Assembly (NCBI GenBank): GCA_036403235.1 | Contig: DASWRI010000006.1 | Coordinates: forward strand, 1 to 45,571 | Direction of reading: 5' to 3' | Source of the DNA: JBGTFE01 sp036403235 | GTDB taxonomy: Bacteria > Acidobacteriota > Blastocatellia > Pyrinomonadales > Pyrinomonadaceae | DNA: 45,571 bases | Shown here: one piece after another, positions 40,825 through 45,571 of the stretch | Layout of the letters: the number at the start of each line of letters is the position of its first letter | How positions within the stretch are numbered: the stretch's first letter is position 1 | Notes under the pieces: generated by a model | Told to the model about the DNA's origin: nothing | Database searches by the model: none | Seen by the model: only the letters and a program-made list of their open reading frames with translations | Position numbers and translations under genes: made by a program

Positions 40825-41351
40825 AACAGACTATTTATATTTTGGTTGTGATTTTAGCGGGAAGCTTTGCCGCTTTCGGTCAGACGACCAAAGAAAAAAT
40901 CGATATAAAAATTACGAAGCCGGTTGAAGAAAGAGAAGTTTTCGACCCGAAAAAAGACCCGAATGCCGACCTCAAAGCCGCCGTCGCGAAAGCGCAGAAG
41001 GAAAACAAGCGAATTATCCTCGACATCGGCGGCGAGTGGTGCGGCTGGTGCCGTCATATGGACAAATTTTTCACGCTGAATCCGGCGCTCGGTAAAATCC
41101 GCGAAGAAAATTTCATCTGGGTCAAAGTAAATATGAGCGAGGAAAACGAGAACAAGGAATTTTTGTCGAAATATCCGGAAATACCGGGCTATCCGCATCT
41201 TTTTGTGCTGGAAAAAGATGGAAGCCTGCTTCAATCGCAGAATACGAGCGAGCTCGAACAGGAAAAAACCTACAATCTGCAAAAATTCACCGACTTTTTG
41301 ACGAAATGGTCGCCCGCGAAAACTTCGGAAAGCATGCTCAATTCGAAGTAA
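40821..41351 (+). CDS. Secreted thioredoxin-like protein
   Basis: 176 residues with a signal peptide (ending AAFGQ). The thioredoxin fold is marked by GGEWCGWCRHMDKFF (active-site CGWC), the cis-Pro region PGYPHLFVL and an upstream KAQKENKRIILDI typical of thioredoxin_7-like proteins. It probably reduces or isomerises disulfides outside the cytoplasm. It starts four bases inside the decarboxylase gene, indicating coupled translation. Confidence 0.88.
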   Translation: MKQTIYILVVILAGSFAAFGQTTKEKIDIKITKPVEEREVFDPKKDPNADLKAAVAKAQKENKRIILDIGGEWCGWCRHMDKFFTLNPALGKIREENFIWVKVNMSEENENKEFLSKYPEIPGYPHLFVLEKDGSLLQSQNTSELEQEKTYNLQKFTDFLTKWSPAKTSESMLNSK

Positions 41352-41352
41352 T

Positions 41353-41802
41353 ATGCGTTTTGTCAAAGAGACGGTTATCCGCGCCGCGCCCGAAAAGGTT
41401 TTTGGCTTTCACCTTTTGCCCGACGCCTTCGAGCGTCTCGTTCCGCCCTGGGAAAAGGTGAAAATTATTCAAAAAGCCGACATCACGCGCATCGGCTCGC
41501 GGGCGATTATCGAATCGAAACTTTTCGGATTTTTCAAAGTTCGATGGGTGGCCGAGCACACTCGATACGAGCCGCCGCGGATGTTCGAAGACGTGCAGAT
41601 TTCCGGCCCGTTCAAAAGTTGGCGTCATCAACACTTTGTCGAACCGCACGCGGAAGGAGCGCTTTTAAAAGATGAAATCGAATTTGAGCCACCGTTTTCG
41701 ATTATCGGAAAAGCAGTCGCGCCGACGTTTATAATATCGAAACTGGAAAAAATGTTTGCGTATCGCCACGAAGTTACGCGAAAATGGGCGGAAGAAAATT
41801 AA
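41353..41802 (+). CDS. SRPBCC family protein
   Basis: 149 residues with the START-like hydrophobic-pocket fold. The start FVKETVIRAAPEKVFGFHLL is typical, followed by RWVAEHTRYEPPRMFEDVQI, WRHQHFVEP, LLKDEIEFEPPF and a long C-terminal helix with RHEVTRKWAEE. Members bind lipids or hydrophobic ligands; this branch is like the cell-division-inhibitor-annotated SRPBCC proteins of unknown role. It starts 1 bp after the thioredoxin stop. Confidence 0.85.
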   Translation: MRFVKETVIRAAPEKVFGFHLLPDAFERLVPPWEKVKIIQKADITRIGSRAIIESKLFGFFKVRWVAEHTRYEPPRMFEDVQISGPFKSWRHQHFVEPHAEGALLKDEIEFEPPFSIIGKAVAPTFIISKLEKMFAYRHEVTRKWAEEN

Positions 41803-42099
41803 ATGCTTATTCATATTGTTTGTTGGAAATATAAAGCGGAAACGAGCGCCGAGCAGCGCGCGGAACATCTCGTAAAACTGAAAAATCTGCCGAACGTGAT
41901 TCCGAATATTTTAAGTTTCCGCGCCGGCGCGGACGTTCTGCATCTCGAACGCTCTTTCGATACGGGTTTAGTCGCAGCTTATCCAGACCGCGAGGCTTTG
42001 GACGCTTACACCGTTCACCCGGAGCATCAGGCGGTCGCAAATTTCGGCAAACAGATTGCGGAAAAAGTGATTTCGGTTGATTTTATCAGTAGTCAGTAA
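41803..42099 (+). CDS. Dabb (stress-responsive alpha/beta barrel) family protein
   Basis: 98 residues. MLIHIVCWKYKAETSAEQRA at the start, SFDTGLVAAYPDREALDAYT in the middle and HPEHQAVANF near the end match the Dabb fold, a small dimeric alpha/beta barrel. Its function is unknown in most bacteria. It starts directly after the SRPBCC stop. Its last residues (ISSQ) are encoded by the left arm of a mirrored repeat, so the natural C-terminus may have been replaced. Confidence 0.87.
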   Translation: MLIHIVCWKYKAETSAEQRAEHLVKLKNLPNVIPNILSFRAGADVLHLERSFDTGLVAAYPDREALDAYTVHPEHQAVANFGKQIAEKVISVDFISSQ

Positions 42100-42143
42100 T
42101 CGGCGGTCAGCATAAAATTTGCGGCGGCTGACTACTGACCAAC
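42085..42143. repeat. Mirrored element (TCAGTAGTCAG / CTGACTACTGA arms)
   Basis: Left arm ATCAGTAGTCAGTAATCGGC, right arm GCGGCTGACTACTGACCAAC. It covers the last codons and stop of the Dabb gene and the gap to the PHP gene. Confidence 0.8.
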
Positions 42144-42168
42144 GCTTCGAGCCAATGATTAGTGCTTT

Positions 42169-43374
42169 ATGAAACTCTGGAAAAAAATAGCTTTGATTCT
42201 GCTCGGCATTTTGCTGCTTATCCAGATTCCCTTCATTTATCGCCGCTTTCAAATCAAAAATCTCGCGGAAAAAATCAATTCTCTCAACGCGCAGAGAAAA
42301 CAAATCGAAAATCCCGACTTCAAAGAATATAAGGGCATCATTCACGCGCACACATTTCTCGGCGGGCACAGCACCGGCTCGTTTGAAGAATTGATTGCGG
42401 GCGCAAACGCGGACAATCTCGATTTTGTCTTGATGACCGAGCATACGACCGACGTTTACGATTCTTCGGCTCTGACCTTAAACGGAGTTTACGGAAACAC
42501 TCTGTTCGTCGGCGGCCACGAAGCGAACACGAGCAGCGGCGACCGCTTTCTGTTGATTCCGGGCAGCGCCGAAAGCTTTCAGGACGCGCGAATGGAAACC
42601 GCGCAATTTTTAGAAAAATATCACGCGCAGAACAAACTGGCGCTCGTCACTTATCCCGAAAAATTCCAAACGTGGGACGCGAATTTTGACGGCATCGAAG
42701 TTTTCAGCCTCCACACGAACGCGAAAAAAGCGAGCGTGTTCTGCGCTTTGTTCGATTTAATCTGGTCTTATTCGGCTTATCCGGACGCGACGCTCGCCGA
42801 CTATCTTCAGCGCCCGTCGGAAAATCTGCAAAAATTCGACGAAATCGCGGCCGGGCGGCGCATCACGCTGTCGGCGGGCAGCGATGCGCATTCGAATATC
42901 GGTTTTCATCTTCTCGGCGACGATGCCGGAAATAAAATCATAAATTTGAAAATCGACCGCTACTGGATAATTTTCCGGCTCGTCCGCCAGCACGTTCTGC
43001 TCGAAAAAGATAAACCTCTGACGCGTGAAAATCTGCTCGACGCCATAAAAAAAGGTCATTCGTTCGTCGGCTTCGACGTTCTCTCGGACACCGACGGATT
43101 TTCGTTTACGGCGACGAACGGCGCGGAAAATAAAATTCAGGGCGACGAAATCGCGCTCGGCGAAGGCGTCAAATTAAAAGCTAGCGCACCGCAGACGGCG
43201 CGTTTTGTCGTTTTCAAAAACGGCGAGAAAGTTTTTGAAAACGGTGACGGCTCGGAGATAACTTTCGACGCCCGGACGCGCGGCGCTTACCGCGTCGAAG
43301 TTTATCTCGATTCTCTGGGCAGAAATTTCGACAAAACGCCGTGGATAATTTCCAATCCGATTTACGTCAAATAA
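42169..43374 (+). CDS. PHP-domain metal-dependent hydrolase, membrane-anchored
   Basis: 401 residues. One transmembrane helix (about 7-24) is followed by a PHP domain. Metal-binding motifs are IHAHTF (His59, His61), MTEHTTD (Glu91, His92), GGHEAN and the late GSDAHSN. A C-terminal beta-rich part (about 300-401: FVVFKNGEKVFENGDGSEIT) resembles an Ig-like domain. PHP enzymes hydrolyse phosphoesters using two or three metals; the target here is unknown. The location outside the membrane is inferred from the single N-terminal helix. Mirrored repeats flank it on both sides. Confidence 0.85.
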   Translation: MKLWKKIALILLGILLLIQIPFIYRRFQIKNLAEKINSLNAQRKQIENPDFKEYKGIIHAHTFLGGHSTGSFEELIAGANADNLDFVLMTEHTTDVYDSSALTLNGVYGNTLFVGGHEANTSSGDRFLLIPGSAESFQDARMETAQFLEKYHAQNKLALVTYPEKFQTWDANFDGIEVFSLHTNAKKASVFCALFDLIWSYSAYPDATLADYLQRPSENLQKFDEIAAGRRITLSAGSDAHSNIGFHLLGDDAGNKIINLKIDRYWIIFRLVRQHVLLEKDKPLTRENLLDAIKKGHSFVGFDVLSDTDGFSFTATNGAENKIQGDEIALGEGVKLKASAPQTARFVVFKNGEKVFENGDGSEITFDARTRGAYRVEVYLDSLGRNFDKTPWIISNPIYVK

Positions 43375-43448
43375 CTGAAAACTGAAAACCGAAAGCTGAA
43401 AGTAAAAGAAGCGAATTTTCAGTTTTCAGTTTTCGGTTTTCACCTTTT
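43371..43448. repeat. Mirrored heptad element (ACTGAAA units)
   Basis: The left arm is AACTGAAAACTGAAAACCGA and further units. The right arm is TTTTCAGTTTTCAGTTTTCG. It begins in the stop codon of the PHP gene and precedes the M1-like gene on the same strand. Confidence 0.88.
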
Positions 43449-43526
43449 TGCTGAGCCAACGAAAAGGAATTTTCATTCATCAAAAAGACGCACAACTTAA
43501 AAACATTTTAATTTGCCGAAAAGATA

Positions 43527-45571
43527 ATGAAGAATTTTAATAAACTCGTATTTCAGATATTTGGATTCGTTCTGTTGTTTGCGTCCGCCGGACTGGCGCA
43601 GCAGGTTCAGCGCTCGGCGTTCGACGTGACGAATTATCGAATGGATGTTCAGCTCACGCCGAATGAGCAGAAATTAAGCGCGACGGTCGACGTCGATTTT
43701 ACGCCGCTCGAAGATACGCGCACGGTTTCGTTCGAGCTCAACGGCTCTTTGAAAATCGACACTATCTCGCGCGTCGGCGCGACGACACCGATTACCGCGG
43801 CGACTCCGACAAAAACCAAAACTTCGACGACCGCGACCACGACGCAGAATCAGGTGACATTTATTCAGGACCAGGTCGGCGTTTCGGATTTGGGTCCGAG
43901 CGTGAAAATCGATTTGGGCGAAACGATTACGAAAGGAACGCCCGTCACTTTACGCTTTAAATACAGCGGACTGCTCGTGACGCCTTCGGGCGGCCCGCTT
44001 CTGACCAAGCGTCTCGCCTATGTCGGCGACAAAAACGGTTATCTGATGTATGCGGCGCGGTGGTTTCCGTTCCACGAATACGCGGCCGATTTGGCCATGT
44101 CCGATATCACAATCTCGCTTCCTTCCGGGCTTCAGCTCGTCGGATTCAGCGACGCGCCCGTTTCGCAAAACGGCGGAAAATATCGCTTCGTCAAGACGAA
44201 ACCCGGACTCGTCGGAAATTTTGCCTACGGCCGGTTTACCAACAAATCGCTCAAATTCGGCGACTACGATTTACAGTTTTACACCGAGCTCAACAATGAT
44301 TCCCTGATTAACGCATACGCCGAAACGCTCGGCCGCGCGCTTCAATTTTACGCGCAGAAATTCGGCGCGCCCGATATGGGCAAACGTCTGATTGTCGTGC
44401 AGATTGACGACGAAAGTCTCGATTTTTACTCGACGCAGGGAATGATGTTTATCGCGAATCACATTTTCGAGCAGGCGCGGGAAATCACGCAGGAACGCCT
44501 TCAGCGCGAAGCCGCGTTTCAATGGTGGGGCTTGACGGTCGGGCTGAAATCTTTTGACGACGCATGGATTTCGCAGGGTTTGGCCGAGTTCAGCGCTTAC
44601 AGTTTGCGCGAAAGTCAGGCGACCGGCGCGGTGCTCGACAATCTTCGCCGCGAGCTTTTGGAAAAAGCTCTGACCTTTGAGCAGACCGCTTCTTTGACGA
44701 GGACGCCCGCGACGCTCGACGACCAATCAACCGCTTATCAATACATTATGTATGACAAGGGCGCGTTTGTTTTCCGTCTTTTGCGCGACACGCTCGGCGC
44801 CGACAAATTTAACGAGCTGATACGCTCGTTTTTGGAAAAATATCGCGGCAAAAACGCTTCGATTTACGATTTTGAGCAGATGACCAATCAGGCCGCCGGG
44901 CGCCCGATGCGCTATTTCTTTGCGCGCTGGGTCGATTCGACCGGCGTGCCCGAGTTTAAGGTCGATTATCAAATTATCCGCACGCGCGCCGGAAAATTTA
45001 TCGCTCGCGGAACGGTCAAGCAGAATTACGACAATCTGAATCTGCCCGTCGATATTATGCTGCGCGCCGAGGGCGAGGGCGAGCTTAAAACTCAGACGGT
45101 GATGATTGACGACACGAGCGCCGATTTTAATATCGAATCGAACGGCAAACCGCTCGCGGTCATCGTCGACCCGGACTTTAAATTGCTTCGGATTTCCGAC
45201 GAGCTGCGCATCTCGTCAATCGCGCGGCGCGGCATCGAGCAGTTTAAGGAAGGCAAATACGTCGAGGCGCAGCAGCAGTTTGAAGCGGCGCTCAAATTAG
45301 ACCGCTCGAACGCGTGGATTTATTATCATCTCGGCCTGCTTTTCCTCGAACAGCGTAATTACGATTTGGCGATTGATAATTTCAAAGCCGTGCAGGCGCT
45401 CGGCATACAGGGCGACGCGCGTCCGTCGTGGCTCTACGTCTGGGCTTTAATCAAAATGGGCAACGGCTACGACGCCAAGGGCGACCGGACGCGCGCGATG
45501 GACGCCTACACCAAGGCCGAAGCGCTCGGCGACAACTACGGCAACGCACAGGATTCGGTCAAAAAATACAA
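43527..45571 (+). CDS. M1-like pseudopeptidase with C-terminal TPRs (3' end outside the window)
   Basis: 681 codons are present and the frame runs off the edge. A signal peptide (ending AGLAQ) precedes an M1-aminopeptidase-like body. The aligned zinc motif HExxH reads R327-E-A-A-F331 before QWWG, and the third ligand Glu of the W-x-x-E motif reads Gln350 in WISQGLAEF. The GxMEN exopeptidase motif is also altered (STQGMMFIAN). All three zinc ligands are therefore gone while the fold-level sequence stays well conserved, so a binding or chaperone role is likelier than proteolysis. Residues about 565-680 form TPRs (GKYVEAQQQFEAALKLDRSN). A Thr-rich insert lies near residues 90-112. The ATG at 43527 gives the signal peptide. 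Confidence 0.85.
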   Translation, partial: MKNFNKLVFQIFGFVLLFASAGLAQQVQRSAFDVTNYRMDVQLTPNEQKLSATVDVDFTPLEDTRTVSFELNGSLKIDTISRVGATTPITAATPTKTKTSTTATTTQNQVTFIQDQVGVSDLGPSVKIDLGETITKGTPVTLRFKYSGLLVTPSGGPLLTKRLAYVGDKNGYLMYAARWFPFHEYAADLAMSDITISLPSGLQLVGFSDAPVSQNGGKYRFVKTKPGLVGNFAYGRFTNKSLKFGDYDLQFYTELNNDSLINAYAETLGRALQFYAQKFGAPDMGKRLIVVQIDDESLDFYSTQGMMFIANHIFEQAREITQERLQREAAFQWWGLTVGLKSFDDAWISQGLAEFSAYSLRESQATGAVLDNLRRELLEKALTFEQTASLTRTPATLDDQSTAYQYIMYDKGAFVFRLLRDTLGADKFNELIRSFLEKYRGKNASIYDFEQMTNQAAGRPMRYFFARWVDSTGVPEFKVDYQIIRTRAGKFIARGTVKQNYDNLNLPVDIMLRAEGEGELKTQTVMIDDTSADFNIESNGKPLAVIVDPDFKLLRISDELRISSIARRGIEQFKEGKYVEAQQQFEAALKLDRSNAWIYYHLGLLFLEQRNYDLAIDNFKAVQALGIQGDARPSWLYVWALIKMGNGYDAKGDRTRAMDAYTKAEALGDNYGNAQDSVKKY

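Overview
The window is a typical bacterial chromosome segment of about 50% GC, with no rRNA, tRNA, CRISPR array or insertion sequence that I can see. Several traits point to the phylum Acidobacteriota, class Blastocatellia. They are a secreted protein with VCBS/FG-GAP repeats, a CHRD domain and Pro-Ser linkers, lipoproteins with Asn/Thr/Ala-rich stretches, a DUF1800/DUF1501 pair, a TPR-CHAT protein beside an ECF sigma factor, and an S1/P1 nuclease. This placement is an inference from gene families and style, not a database result.

Layout. 1-7.6 kb: histidine phosphatase, a decayed VOC protein, an HSL-type esterase, a stand-alone LigD-type 3'-phosphoesterase, an MFS exporter, an M61 peptidase, a beta-propeller lipoprotein and a DinB-family protein. 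7.7-16 kb, all on the minus strand: an ECF sigma factor, a small unknown protein, a TPR-CHAT protease, a secreted subtilase and a large secreted VCBS-repeat protein. 16-21 kb: a second histidine phosphatase, exonuclease III, an orphan DNA methyltransferase, an M20 peptidase and an S1/P1 nuclease. 21-26.7 kb: a small CxxC protein, the DUF1501/DUF1800 pair and two secreted proteins of unknown role. 26.7-34 kb: a LarA-like protein, a CDF metal exporter, a FecR-domain protein, a TerC-family protein and a PpiD-like chaperone. 34-39.2 kb: a complete branched-chain amino acid ABC operon (livK-H-M-G-F). 39.4-45.6 kb: a PLP decarboxylase run (decarboxylase, thioredoxin, SRPBCC, Dabb), a PHP-domain protein and an M1-like protein cut by the window end.

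The most interesting feature is the sigma/CHAT region. Three of its genes (the small protein, the subtilase and the VCBS protein) carry the same promoter-like element, TGTCTTTTT-N14-CACTGTT, with an identical spacer length each time. I did not find it elsewhere in the window. This suggests a dedicated regulon of the adjacent ECF sigma factor. A TPR-CHAT protease, a small protein and an ECF sigma factor side by side recall the output arm of type III-E CRISPR (Craspase) systems, but no CRISPR component is present here.

The second unusual layer is a set of about 15 intergenic elements. Each is made of a short unit, mostly 7 bp, repeated on one arm and mirrored as its reverse complement on the other. 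The unit sequence differs from element to element. They sit between convergent, divergent and same-operon genes, and in at least three places they have become part of a reading frame. A separate 21-bp tandem array lies upstream of the larA-like gene.
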